This document shows, one piece after another, positions 15,761 to 23,923 of a stretch of 55,932 bases of DNA; the first letter of the stretch is position 1, and each line of letters opens with the position of its first letter. This DNA is from Saccharospirillum impatiens DSM 12546 (GTDB lineage Bacteria > Pseudomonadota > Gammaproteobacteria > Pseudomonadales > Natronospirillaceae). A program made the translations under genes and the position numbers. The notes below the pieces were generated by a model. It saw only the letters and a program-made list of their open reading frames with translations, searched no databases and was not told the DNA's origin. The stretch spans positions 1 to 55,932 of the forward strand of contig NZ_AUIH01000029.1 of the NCBI RefSeq assembly GCF_000423605.1. Reading direction: 5' to 3'.

Positions 15761-17005
15761 CTATTTCAGGCCCTTCAGGGCATTCTCGACATTCACACCC
15801 GCTACCAGCATACCAATCAGCTCCCCGGTTGAATCCCTAACCGGCAAGGCGATCTGGGATAAGAACTGCCGGGTGGACTCATCGTAGGCAATGGCATCAA
15901 CCTGAACGGACAGGCGCTGGGTAACAATGGCATCAAAGGGCCTCTCATCGCCCTGATTCCAATCGGAGGTTATGTCGCTGGTACCGATTGTCGCACCATG
16001 AATATCGGTGATGAACAGCTCACTGAACACCCCCTGCGACTGACGACGAATCAGTGCCAGCCGGATCGACAGATCGCGACTGAGCACTTCGGCAATCAGA
16101 TCGTATTCACCCGTTCGGACCTCATCAATCCATTGGCGGTCTATACGGTTTATATCATTGGGGCTAAGCAGCTGGTTGCGCGCATTGGCCTGCAATACCG
16201 GCTCTCGCACCCAATCCGATGTTAGCCACCGGGAGAGAGATTCGACCCGCTCGTTAAGAGCCCGCTGGTTTTGTTCGGTCAGGGCAATCTGTTCGATACG
16301 ACACCCCACCGCTGCCTGATTGAAGCCGCGCATAAAACCCGGATGCTGATCAAAGAACGCATCCGTTATGTAGAGTCCCAGCGGAATAAACCCCACAAAT
16401 CGTTGATTAATGGCCGACAACTCTCCATTCAATCGGTCAACCGCTTCATTGAAGACGGTTTCACTGACCAATAAATGTCGCGCGCGACCCGCCAGAAAAG
16501 CCCGCACCAGGCTGTCTGTCGTCGCCACGCTGAAAAACCTGGTAAAACCCTGACTTTGCAACCAAATCGCCTGATAAGTGCCGTTCATGACCAAAACTGT
16601 TTGGTCTTTGAGGTCATCGAGCGCGACATCCGACACGTCATCCAGGCTATACCAATACCAGGACTCCAGCAGTAGCGGATCAGACAGAACCGCAAAATCA
16701 TCGCTGCCTGAATTCTGAACATAAAGAAACCAGCCATCGATTTCGCCACGATGTGCCAGCCTCACCACTCTGGGCCAGGGAGCAATAGCCGTCTGAAACC
16801 GGTAGTCAGGCAATTGATCAAAAACGCAGTCGAGGGTGCGTTTGGCATCGCCCTGCAATGACTGGTCAGGCGACTCAAACAGGTAAGGAGGCATGATGTC
16901 TGTGCCCAGACGCAGTGTCGTTTCAGCGCTGGCGACAAGCGACAGGCTGGCAATACACAAGAGCATCATTACTGACAAACAGACTTTCAGACTGACCGGA
17001 CGCAT
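15761..17005 (-). CDS. Secreted protein: SBP_bac_3-like domain fused to a C-terminal PDC/Cache-like domain
   Basis: 414 residues. A signal peptide (hydrophobic VMMLLCIASLSLVASA) is followed by an amino-acid-receptor-like domain (about 28-250; LGTDIMPPYLF, DGWFLYV) and then, from about 300, a PDC/single-Cache-like segment (FSELFITDIHGATIGTSD, then IALPVRDSTGELIGMLVAGV). There is no transmembrane anchor after the signal and no output domain, so it should be a free periplasmic protein. It lies downstream of the ectoine genes on the same strand but behind a terminator. No ABC or TRAP genes adjoin it. It could be the ligand-binding partner of a membrane sensor. The fusion is unusual. Confidence 0.75.
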   Translation of the reverse strand: MRPVSLKVCLSVMMLLCIASLSLVASAETTLRLGTDIMPPYLFESPDQSLQGDAKRTLDCVFDQLPDYRFQTAIAPWPRVVRLAHRGEIDGWFLYVQNSGSDDFAVLSDPLLLESWYWYSLDDVSDVALDDLKDQTVLVMNGTYQAIWLQSQGFTRFFSVATTDSLVRAFLAGRARHLLVSETVFNEAVDRLNGELSAINQRFVGFIPLGLYITDAFFDQHPGFMRGFNQAAVGCRIEQIALTEQNQRALNERVESLSRWLTSDWVREPVLQANARNQLLSPNDINRIDRQWIDEVRTGEYDLIAEVLSRDLSIRLALIRRQSQGVFSELFITDIHGATIGTSDITSDWNQGDERPFDAIVTQRLSVQVDAIAYDESTRQFLSQIALPVRDSTGELIGMLVAGVNVENALKGLK

Positions 17006-17056
17006 CAGGACCTAAATTCCCAGATAAGCACCCAGCGCAGTGTAGACAGTAATTCG

Positions 17057-17087
17057 GAAAAAGCAGTGCCTTCGGGGGAAGGCACTG
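17057..17087 (-). terminator. Terminator of the ectoine-degradation operon
   Basis: On the minus strand CAGTGCCTTC, loop CCCC, GAAGGCACTG form a perfect 10-bp stem (17064-17087), followed by GC and a TTTTT run. It lies just past the stop codon of doeC. Confidence 0.85.
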
Positions 17088-17097
17088 TCAGATGGAT

Positions 17098-18471
17098 TCA
17101 GCCGTCCTGTTTAGGACCGATCCAGACTTGCTGGGCGTTGACGAATTCACGAATGCCATGTGGACCCAATTCCCGGCCCATACCGGAGCGTTTGATGCCG
17201 CCACTGGGCAGGCGCGGGTCGGTCTTAACAATGCCGTTAACCGCTACTTGCCCCACTTCAAGCCGACGGGCAATGGCTTCACCGCGACTGGCATTGGTCC
17301 AGACGGCTGCCGCCAGGCCATAATCACTGTTGTTGGCGATGGCGATGGCCTGCTCTTCACTCTCAGCTTTCATCATGACCGCAACCGGCCCAAAGGTCTC
17401 TTCACAACTGGCCACCATCGACTCAGTGACATCCGCCAGCAGAGTGACCGGATAGAAATAACCCGGACCTGATGGCAATTCACCACCGAGCAAACAGCGC
17501 GCCCCGGCCTCAACCGACGCGGTCACCTGGCGATGCAGGTTGTCGCGCAAATCCGCCCGGGCAATCGGTCCGATGTCGGTGCTTTCATCGCGCGGATCGC
17601 CCATTTTCAACCTGGCCAGACGCTCGTGCACTTTTTCAACCAGGCTGTCATAGACCGGAGCCTCGACAATGATGCGTTTGGCCGCGATGCAACTCTGGCC
17701 GGCATTGATGATACGCGACAGCGTGATGATATCGGCCGCCTCATCAAGGTTGGCATCCGCCAGTACGATACAGGGGTCGGAGCCGCCCAGCTCCAGCACC
17801 GAGTGCTTTATTTCAGAGGCCGCTATGGAGGCCACCGCACTGCCCCCCTTTTCCGAGCCGGTAAAGGAGACCGCCTGAATACGCTTGTCGCGAATAACGG
17901 CTTCAACGGCTGGCGTTTCCAGTGGCAGGTTCTGAAAAATATCAGCCGGTGCGCCGACCTGGTCAAACAGGTCAGCAATCGCCTGGGCGCAGGCCGGTAC
18001 ATGCGGGTCGTGTTTCATTACACAGGTATTGCCCGCCATCAAGGTTGGCGCTGCGTAGCGGAACGCCAGCCAGAATGGCGCATTCCAGGGCAGGATACCC
18101 AGAATCACACCCAGCGGCAGATGCTGCACGTAACTGAGCGTTGCATCGGAGCCCAGTGTCTGGGGTTGCAAATACGCTTCGGCGTTTTGCGCATAGTGTT
18201 CGGCACACCAGGCTGACTTGATGACCTCGGCACGGGCTTCCTTGATGGGCTTGCCCATTTCTTCGGTCATCAGGATGGCCAGGCGGTCTACATCGTCGCG
18301 CATCAGCTTGGCGACTTTCATTAACACCTCTGCACGCTCGTCGAAAGAGCGGGTCCGCCAGCTTTTGAACGCCGTTTCGGCGCGCGACAGGATGTCTTCA
18401 ACCTGTGCGGATGTAGCCGCAGGCACTTCATGCAATTGCTTGCCTGTGGACGGATCGGTGGCGGTCAACAT
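17098..18471 (-). CDS. doeC: Aspartate-semialdehyde dehydrogenase of ectoine degradation (SSADH-like)
   Basis: 457 residues of the NAD(P)-dependent aldehyde dehydrogenase superfamily, close to succinate-semialdehyde dehydrogenases. Catalytic glutamate E227 (LELGGSDP) and nucleophile C261 (NAGQSCIAAKR) are present, as are the PWNAPFW and EETFGPV motifs. Sequence alone would suggest succinate semialdehyde. Its place after doeB2, doeD and doeA makes oxidation of L-aspartate semialdehyde to aspartate, the last step of ectoine breakdown, the better call. AGGAGAA precedes the ATG. It is separated from doeA by a 218-bp gap that holds the palindromic repeat, which could affect downstream expression. 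Confidence 0.82.
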   Translation of the reverse strand: MLTATDPSTGKQLHEVPAATSAQVEDILSRAETAFKSWRTRSFDERAEVLMKVAKLMRDDVDRLAILMTEEMGKPIKEARAEVIKSAWCAEHYAQNAEAYLQPQTLGSDATLSYVQHLPLGVILGILPWNAPFWLAFRYAAPTLMAGNTCVMKHDPHVPACAQAIADLFDQVGAPADIFQNLPLETPAVEAVIRDKRIQAVSFTGSEKGGSAVASIAASEIKHSVLELGGSDPCIVLADANLDEAADIITLSRIINAGQSCIAAKRIIVEAPVYDSLVEKVHERLARLKMGDPRDESTDIGPIARADLRDNLHRQVTASVEAGARCLLGGELPSGPGYFYPVTLLADVTESMVASCEETFGPVAVMMKAESEEQAIAIANNSDYGLAAAVWTNASRGEAIARRLEVGQVAVNGIVKTDPRLPSGGIKRSGMGRELGPHGIREFVNAQQVWIGPKQDG

Positions 18472-18513
18472 GTCTCGTTCTCCTCGGTTATCTGTGTCAC
18501 TGGCTCAAGTTCC

Positions 18514-18676
18514 GGAGTTCAGTCTCGTTTTTTGCCAGGAGTCCGTGCCAGCCACCGGGTGTACCTCTCCGGGGTCGGCATAAACCCATCCATGGGGCCT
18601 AGACCGCAACATCCATGTTGCGGTCTACCCCGGAGAGGCACACCCGGCACCTGGCACTCACTTAGCCAAGAACTCC
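18514..18676. repeat. 163-bp palindromic intergenic repeat (MITE-like)
   Basis: Nested inverted repeats share one centre: GGAGTTC (18514) with GAACTCC (18676); GTGCCAG (18545) with CTGGCAC (18657); a 20-bp arm at 18555-18574 with 18628-18647 with one mismatch; and, within the interior, a perfect AGACCGCAACAT/ATGTTGCGGTCT hairpin (18601-18626) beside CCCATCCATGGG (18585-18596). It encodes nothing. A deleted copy is at 6677-6722. The structure suggests a nonautonomous mobile repeat or REP/BIME-like sequence. I see no transposase with matching ends in the window. Confidence 0.75.
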
Positions 18677-18689
18677 AAACATACGTTTG

Positions 18690-20009
18690 CTATGAGCCGG
18701 CAACTTCGCTGTTTGCTTTGCTAGCCTCTTTCTTGCGCTTTGCCGTGCTTTCGCTGGCTTGCGGTTTCGGTTCAGCGCTCAATGGCTTACCCGACACATC
18801 GGTTAGCCGGGCGGGTGTGTTGGCACTGAGTTCGCGCGCCGCGAATTCCGGTTTGACGACGAAATCTTCATCCAGACTGAAAAAGGATTCGCAGCCCCGG
18901 GCAGTCACGTAGATGGTGTCGGAAATGCCCACCGTTTTATTGCCATCGACACCCCACATCCACGGAATGATGTGAAAGGTCATGCCCTCACGCAGTACCT
19001 GAGAGTCGCCCTGTTTCAGACTGATGATATAGCCTTCATCCCAACTCGGCGGAAACGCAATGCCGATTGAATAACCGGAGCGGGTAACCAGTCGCGCACC
19101 CACGTCGTTATCGGTAATGATGTTGCGCACCAGGTTGTCCACATCAGACACCGTGAGCCCGGGCCGTATCAGCTTCTTGACCTCGCGCAGGGCGTGCTGC
19201 ATGCGCTCCTGAGCGTGATGCATGGAGGCCGACAAATCGCCCAGTACAATGGTGCGCATCATGGCGGTGTGGTAACGCCGATAGCAGCCACCGACTTCCA
19301 GAAACACATGCTCTCCGGGTTGCACCGTCCGGCCTTCCCAGGTGGCGTGACCGATCATCGAGCGGGGTCCGGAGGTCACGTATGGCATGACCGCCGGTGG
19401 CTCGCCACCGGCCCGGAACATGGCCGCCGAAATGGCCGCACCAATGTCGTTTTCGGTGGCACCGGCCACGGTCGCTTCAAAGCCGGCTTTCATGCCTGCT
19501 TCGGTTGCCCGGGCGGCCTTGCGCATCACATCCAGCTCGGCCGGCGACTTGCAAATCCGGCCCTCTTCGACAATGCCAAAACAATCGTTCAGTGACCCGT
19601 CGAGAAAGGTGGTGTGAATGCTGTCCTGGTGATAAGCCGGGAAAAAGTAACTGTTACGTTCGTAACCGATGCTCTTTCCGTTCAGTCCAAACTCACGCAA
19701 GGCCTCGACCAGCATCTGGATCGCATCCCCGGTATCCGGGTAGGGCCGAGTTCGTTCCACCCAGGTACGGGCGTGAACGTTCGACTCCTCCAACGCCCGG
19801 GTGATCATGAACGGCTCGTCCTCCAAAGGCACAACAAGTGCCTGGAAGAACGAATACCCCGTGGTCTGATAATCGGTCAGATACATCAGATTTTCAGGGT
19901 CGGTAATCACCACAGCATCCAGTAGCCTGCTGGCCATACGCTCACGCAGACCGTCCAGTCGACGCACGTACTCGTCGAATGGAAAGGTCATGTCCTCGCG
20001 TTGTTTCAT
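18690..20009 (-). CDS. doeA: Ectoine hydrolase (M24/creatinase-like)
   Basis: 439 residues. The start at 20009 overlaps the doeD stop (ATGA) and has GGAGG 4 nt upstream; a second ATG 18 nt later (MTFPFDEYVRRL) also has a ribosome site and matches the usual N-terminus. A creatinase N-terminal domain (about 7-160) is followed by a pita-bread domain (about 165-390; SGPRSMIGHATWEG, PGEHVFLEVGGCYRRYH). It opens the ectoine ring to N-acetyl-diaminobutyrate. The C-terminus has a tail of about 45 residues, rich in Lys, Ala, Ser and Glu (KRKKEASKANSE), beyond the roughly 400 residues usual for DoeA. The intact doe context supports the call. Confidence 0.9.
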   Translation of the reverse strand: MKQREDMTFPFDEYVRRLDGLRERMASRLLDAVVITDPENLMYLTDYQTTGYSFFQALVVPLEDEPFMITRALEESNVHARTWVERTRPYPDTGDAIQMLVEALREFGLNGKSIGYERNSYFFPAYHQDSIHTTFLDGSLNDCFGIVEEGRICKSPAELDVMRKAARATEAGMKAGFEATVAGATENDIGAAISAAMFRAGGEPPAVMPYVTSGPRSMIGHATWEGRTVQPGEHVFLEVGGCYRRYHTAMMRTIVLGDLSASMHHAQERMQHALREVKKLIRPGLTVSDVDNLVRNIITDNDVGARLVTRSGYSIGIAFPPSWDEGYIISLKQGDSQVLREGMTFHIIPWMWGVDGNKTVGISDTIYVTARGCESFFSLDEDFVVKPEFAARELSANTPARLTDVSGKPLSAEPKPQASESTAKRKKEASKANSEVAGS

Positions 20010-21283
20010 GCCGCCTCCAGCGCTTCCCCGATGGCTTTCGACAGCGTCGCCAGACCTTCATGCAAGTCGCTGTTCGGTATCGTTAGTGGCGGAATGAGCT
20101 TAAGTACCCGACCACCGATACCGCAGGCACCGATCAGCATACCAGCCTCGAAACAGCGCCGGGCCACGTCTTTCGCCAGGGCACCATCGCCCAGGTCAAT
20201 GGCCTGCATCATGCCTTTGCCACGGACCTGAAAAGCCTTGTCGCTGTGTTCCGCGCAGATGCCCTGCAGGTGCTCTTTCATTTCCTTGCCCTTGGTGGCC
20301 ACTTCGGTCATCAGGCTATCGTCTTTGAAGTAGCTGAGCGCCTGAACACCGGCAACAAAGGAAAAGCCCTGACCACGGAAGGTGCCGGTGTGTTCACCCG
20401 GGCCCCAGTGTTTATCGTGCTCGGGACGCACCAGGTTCATCGCCAGCGGCGTGCCGAAACCGCCGATGCCTTTGGCCAGGGTCACGATGTCCGGGTCCAG
20501 ACCCATGCCATCGAAACTGAAGTAGTTGCCAGTGCGGCCACAACCGGCCTGAATGTCATCGATGATGAACATTGCGCCCAGATCGTGCGCCAGTTTCTGC
20601 ACCGCCTGCAGCCATTCTTTGGAAGCAACATGCACCCCGCCCTCGGCCTGTATGGCTTCGACCAGAAATGCCGCAGGCGGCTCAAGGCCACTGCTCGGGT
20701 CGGCATAGAGAGCACGCAGGCGGTCGACCGAATCGACGCCGCAACCCAGGGTACAGCCCTTGCACTGGGTTTCGCAGCCGAACGGCTGGCGCAGTACGTG
20801 GTTCAACGGCACGCCAGCGGCATTGCGGAAATAGCTGTTAGCGGTGGCGGCCAATGCGCCCAGGGTCATACCATGAAAACCGTGGCTATAAGCCACAATG
20901 GTTTGCCGGCCGGTGACTTTACGCGCCAGTTTCATCGCGGCTTCTACCGCATTGGTACCGGTTGGCCCCATGAACTGCATTTTGTAGTTCATCTTGCGCG
21001 GCTCAAGAATGGTTTGAGCGAATTCCTGAATGAAATCACGCTTGACCGTGGTGTACATGTCCAGACTGTGCGCCACACCATCGTTCTGAATGAATTCGAT
21101 CAGTGCTTTTTTCATGCGTTCGTTGTTGTGACCGAAGTTCAACACCCCGGCTCCGGCGAAAAAGTCCACATAGGACTTGCCCGCTTCGTCGACCTGGCGA
21201 GCATTCGACGCCGACTTGAATACCGTCGGATACAACCGGCAGTAGCCACGGATATCAGATTCCCATTTTTCAAATACGTCCAT
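20006..21283 (-). CDS. doeD: Diaminobutyrate aminotransferase of ectoine degradation (EctB-like)
   Basis: 425 residues, class III PLP aminotransferase. Key parts are FFAGAGVLNFGHNN (41-54), GPTGTNAVEAA (106-116), the IIDDIQAGCGRTG region (240-252) and the PLP lysine K271 (LAKGIGGFGTP). It resembles EctB, which runs the reverse reaction in ectoine synthesis. The flanking doeB2 and doeA, with no ectA or ectC, point to catabolism: removal of the amino group of 2,4-diaminobutyrate to give aspartate semialdehyde. Residues 170-181 carry four cysteines, C-x3-C-x2-C-x3-C (CETQCKGCTLGC), an insertion that I do not expect in EctB. Confidence 0.87.
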   Translation of the reverse strand: MDVFEKWESDIRGYCRLYPTVFKSASNARQVDEAGKSYVDFFAGAGVLNFGHNNERMKKALIEFIQNDGVAHSLDMYTTVKRDFIQEFAQTILEPRKMNYKMQFMGPTGTNAVEAAMKLARKVTGRQTIVAYSHGFHGMTLGALAATANSYFRNAAGVPLNHVLRQPFGCETQCKGCTLGCGVDSVDRLRALYADPSSGLEPPAAFLVEAIQAEGGVHVASKEWLQAVQKLAHDLGAMFIIDDIQAGCGRTGNYFSFDGMGLDPDIVTLAKGIGGFGTPLAMNLVRPEHDKHWGPGEHTGTFRGQGFSFVAGVQALSYFKDDSLMTEVATKGKEMKEHLQGICAEHSDKAFQVRGKGMMQAIDLGDGALAKDVARRCFEAGMLIGACGIGGRVLKLIPPLTIPNSDLHEGLATLSKAIGEALEAA

Positions 21284-21412
21284 TTCAACCCCTCCAGTTG
21301 TGTGTTGATAAAAAACTTCTTGTTACCCGGCATGTTCGGTTTCAGGTCACGGCACCGCAACATCGGGTATGTTTTACGGCATCGTTACCCTGAACGATGC
21401 CAGACAATCCGG

Positions 21413-22600
21413 TCAGTCCGGAATCGGGACTCCGGCCAGGCGAGCATATATGCGCGCCACCGGGTCAATAAGAGCGTCATTAAAATCGTAATTCGGACTG
21501 TGGCACGGCACCTCGTGTGCGGGCTCACCGTCTCCGGAACCGATCAGTGCAAAAGCGCCCGGACAGACCTGCAAGTAATAGCTGAAGTCCTCCGATGCCA
21601 TAATCGGCAAGCGCGTTGTTTCGCTTAACGCGTGCTCACCCAGTTGCGCAGTCAGCGCCGACCGATATTCCGACGCTTCAGCTGCATGGTTAACCGTAGC
21701 CGAATATCGTGGAAATACCTCAACCTGGCATTCAACGCCATACGCCTGTGCCGTCGCCGTGGAGATTTCCTCAATCATCTGTGTCAGCGGTTCGCGCATG
21801 GCAGGATCGGCCAGACGAAAGCTGCCTTCAAGCACGGCCTGATCCGGAATTACAGTGACGCCGCTGCGCGCATCAAAGGACGTGACGCTCAACACCGTCG
21901 CATTCTGTGCCGGTAACCGCCGACTGACGGCTTGTTGCAAGGCGACGACGATTGCCGAACCCGCCAGAACCGGGTCCCGGCACAACTCGGGCTGACTGGC
22001 ATGGCCGCCCTGGCCCTTTACGACCAGTTTGAAGGTGCCGTTACCCGCCATGACCGCACCATCGGGACACACCGCCTGACCAAATGGAATCGCGGGCCAG
22101 TTGTGCCAGCCAAACACAGCATCCACACCGGCCAATGCACCATCTTCAATCATGCGCCTGGCACCATGCCCCCCCTCTTCGGCCGGTTGAAACAGAAGGG
22201 TTACCGGGCCAGGCAACACGCCTTCCTGAGACTTTAACCAGCCGGTGGCTGCAAACAAGGTGGCGGCATGGCCATCGTGACCGCATGCATGCATGCAGCC
22301 CTGATTATGTGACGACCAGGCCACACCACTGTTTTCTTCAATCGGCAAGGCATCAATATCGGCGCGCAGCGCGATATGCCGACCCGGAGCATCGGGTGCC
22401 AGTGTTGCGACGGTACCGGTATCCGCACAGACCCGCCATTCAATACCCAGGGCGGTTAACTTTTGGCGCAAGGTCGCTGCGGTGCGTTGCTCAGACCAGC
22501 TCAATTCCGGCTGGCGGTGCAAATCCCGGCGCAACGCAATGGCTTCTTCAATGGCTAATGCCCAGCTTGAACTGTCTGATGTTCGAGTGCGTGTAGACAC
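21413..22600 (-). CDS. doeB2: N-acetyl-diaminobutyrate deacetylase, M20 amidohydrolase
   Basis: 395 residues from a GTG start at 22600 with GAGGTGA 8 nt upstream. It is an M20D/AbgB-like metallohydrolase: LRADIDALPI (78-87), MHACGHDGH (103-111), FQPAEEGGHGA and MASEDFSYYL supply the metal and catalytic residues, and a dimerisation domain lies between. Many M20 enzymes are called hippurate or indoleacetyl hydrolases. Here the doe neighbourhood supports hydrolysis of N2-acetyl-L-2,4-diaminobutyrate from the DoeA step. It is the first gene of the operon, with 129 bp to doeD. Confidence 0.83.
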   Translation of the reverse strand: MSTRTRTSDSSSWALAIEEAIALRRDLHRQPELSWSEQRTAATLRQKLTALGIEWRVCADTGTVATLAPDAPGRHIALRADIDALPIEENSGVAWSSHNQGCMHACGHDGHAATLFAATGWLKSQEGVLPGPVTLLFQPAEEGGHGARRMIEDGALAGVDAVFGWHNWPAIPFGQAVCPDGAVMAGNGTFKLVVKGQGGHASQPELCRDPVLAGSAIVVALQQAVSRRLPAQNATVLSVTSFDARSGVTVIPDQAVLEGSFRLADPAMREPLTQMIEEISTATAQAYGVECQVEVFPRYSATVNHAAEASEYRSALTAQLGEHALSETTRLPIMASEDFSYYLQVCPGAFALIGSGDGEPAHEVPCHSPNYDFNDALIDPVARIYARLAGVPIPD

Positions 22601-23131
22601 CGTTAAATCACCTCTTGCTGTCTTGGTTTGCGTCTGCGTCAGTGCAGTAGTCGTTGCTGAACATCGCTGATCTGCGGATAAAATGTTTTGATCCCCACAG
22701 ACCGTTTATCGAGCCTGTAACCCACCCTAGTTTCATAAGCAGAGGCCATGCAAGGTTTTTTTCAGGACCCGGAACGACGCGGTTGCACAGCGCTGGTTTA
22801 CCGGTGTTAGACCCAGTTACTGAAAAACGCCATGAACAACCTTTTTTTCCCTTTTATTTCAATCGACTAGCGTCTTTTAGCAGGCTCTGAAACTGCTCAT
22901 GAGCGACGCTGTTTTACTCACTGAAATCCCACGTTAAACGCCAGCTCCTGACACTCAATTTTCACTCCATTCCCCCTTTTTTTATTCTGGAGGGGAATAA
23001 CCATTAGGCCCCTTATTATTAGGGGCATAAATCGTTTCTCATCGTAAGAAGTCTGTCGTCCGCCCAGCGAACAATTCAGCCAGCCAAGAAGTATTTGGCT
23101 ATACTGTCTACTCAAACGGACACTGGATGGA
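22601..23131. other. 531-bp divergent intergenic region between doeB2 and an orphan binding protein
   Basis: No convincing coding sequence on either strand. It is T/A-rich in its middle and contains the hairpin GCCCC-TTATTATTA-GGGGC (23008-23026). It must hold the promoter of the doe operon and that of the gene at 23132. I cannot single out an EnuR-, Lrp- or GntR-type operator by eye, and no regulator gene adjoins the operon in this window. Confidence 0.5.
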
Positions 23132-23923
23132 TTGATGCGATCTGGAATCAAAATCATTCTGCTGACAGCAACACTGGTCATCAGTCAGGCTCAGGCTCAA
23201 GTCCTGATCAGTACGGGTGGATGGCCGCCTTTCCTAACCCCTGAACAGAAGCACTTCGGTTTCATCGCTCATTTAATTTCTGATGTTTTCGCCGAATCCG
23301 GCATCGAGGTTGACTATCAGTTGGTTCCCTGGCGTCGCGCCTATGTCGGCGCCGTGTCCGGTGAATACGACGCGACTGCCGTGTGGATGGATGCACCCGA
23401 CCGGCATGCCGATATGCTGTATAGCGACGCGATCCTCGATGAGCGCTTTGTTTTCTTTCACCGGGCCGGTCAGACGTTTGAATGGCAGGAATTTACAGAT
23501 TTATCAGGCTTAAAGCTGGCGGGCGTTTTGGGTTACAGTTATGGCCCTGAGTTTGATGCGGCTGTTGAAGCAGGCATTCTCGACATCGAATGGGTTGCCA
23601 GTGAGGCATCGACAGTCAACATGCTGCTGGCCGGGCGGATCGATGCCTACCCGCAGGAAATCAATGTCGGGTACTTTACACTATCGAAAACGGTCAGCCC
23701 GGAGGCTGCCCGAAGAATAACCCACCACCCCAAAGCCTTGCTGGTCAATCAAAGTTACCTGCTGCTGCCGCGTTCATTGCCAGACAGTGAAGCACTGCTT
23801 GAGAACTTCAATTCCCAACTAAGAGCGTTCAGGGCGTCCGGACGCTATCAGACTTACTTTGATGCCTTTGAAGCCGGGGACTATGAACTGACCGCGACTG
23901 AGCCGGTCAGCCAGCCAGACTGA
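23132..23923 (+). CDS. Orphan periplasmic binding protein (SBP_bac_3 type)
   Basis: 263 residues. A short signal peptide (IKIILLTATLVISQAQA) is followed by an amino-acid-receptor-like bilobal domain: STGGWPPFLTP, GFIAHLISDVF, PWRRAYVGAVSGEYDATAVWM and LLAGRIDAYPQE. No permease, ATPase or sensor gene adjoins it, so ligand and partner are unknown. It diverges from the ectoine operon and its 3' end overlaps the convergent exporter gene by 17 bp. Confidence 0.8.
   Translation: MMRSGIKIILLTATLVISQAQAQVLISTGGWPPFLTPEQKHFGFIAHLISDVFAESGIEVDYQLVPWRRAYVGAVSGEYDATAVWMDAPDRHADMLYSDAILDERFVFFHRAGQTFEWQEFTDLSGLKLAGVLGYSYGPEFDAAVEAGILDIEWVASEASTVNMLLAGRIDAYPQEINVGYFTLSKTVSPEAARRITHHPKALLVNQSYLLLPRSLPDSEALLENFNSQLRAFRASGRYQTYFDAFEAGDYELTATEPVSQPD

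Noticed and set aside
20006-21283. DoeD as the biosynthetic EctB
   Set aside because: No ectA, ectC or ectD adjoins it, while three catabolic genes do; direction of function is taken from context.
17533-21628. Long plus-strand frames opposite the ectoine genes
   Set aside because: They are antisense shadows of well-supported minus-strand enzymes with intact catalytic motifs.
22654-22890. Plus-strand 78-codon frame in the doeB2 upstream gap
   Set aside because: There is no ribosome site, family signal or coding-like composition.
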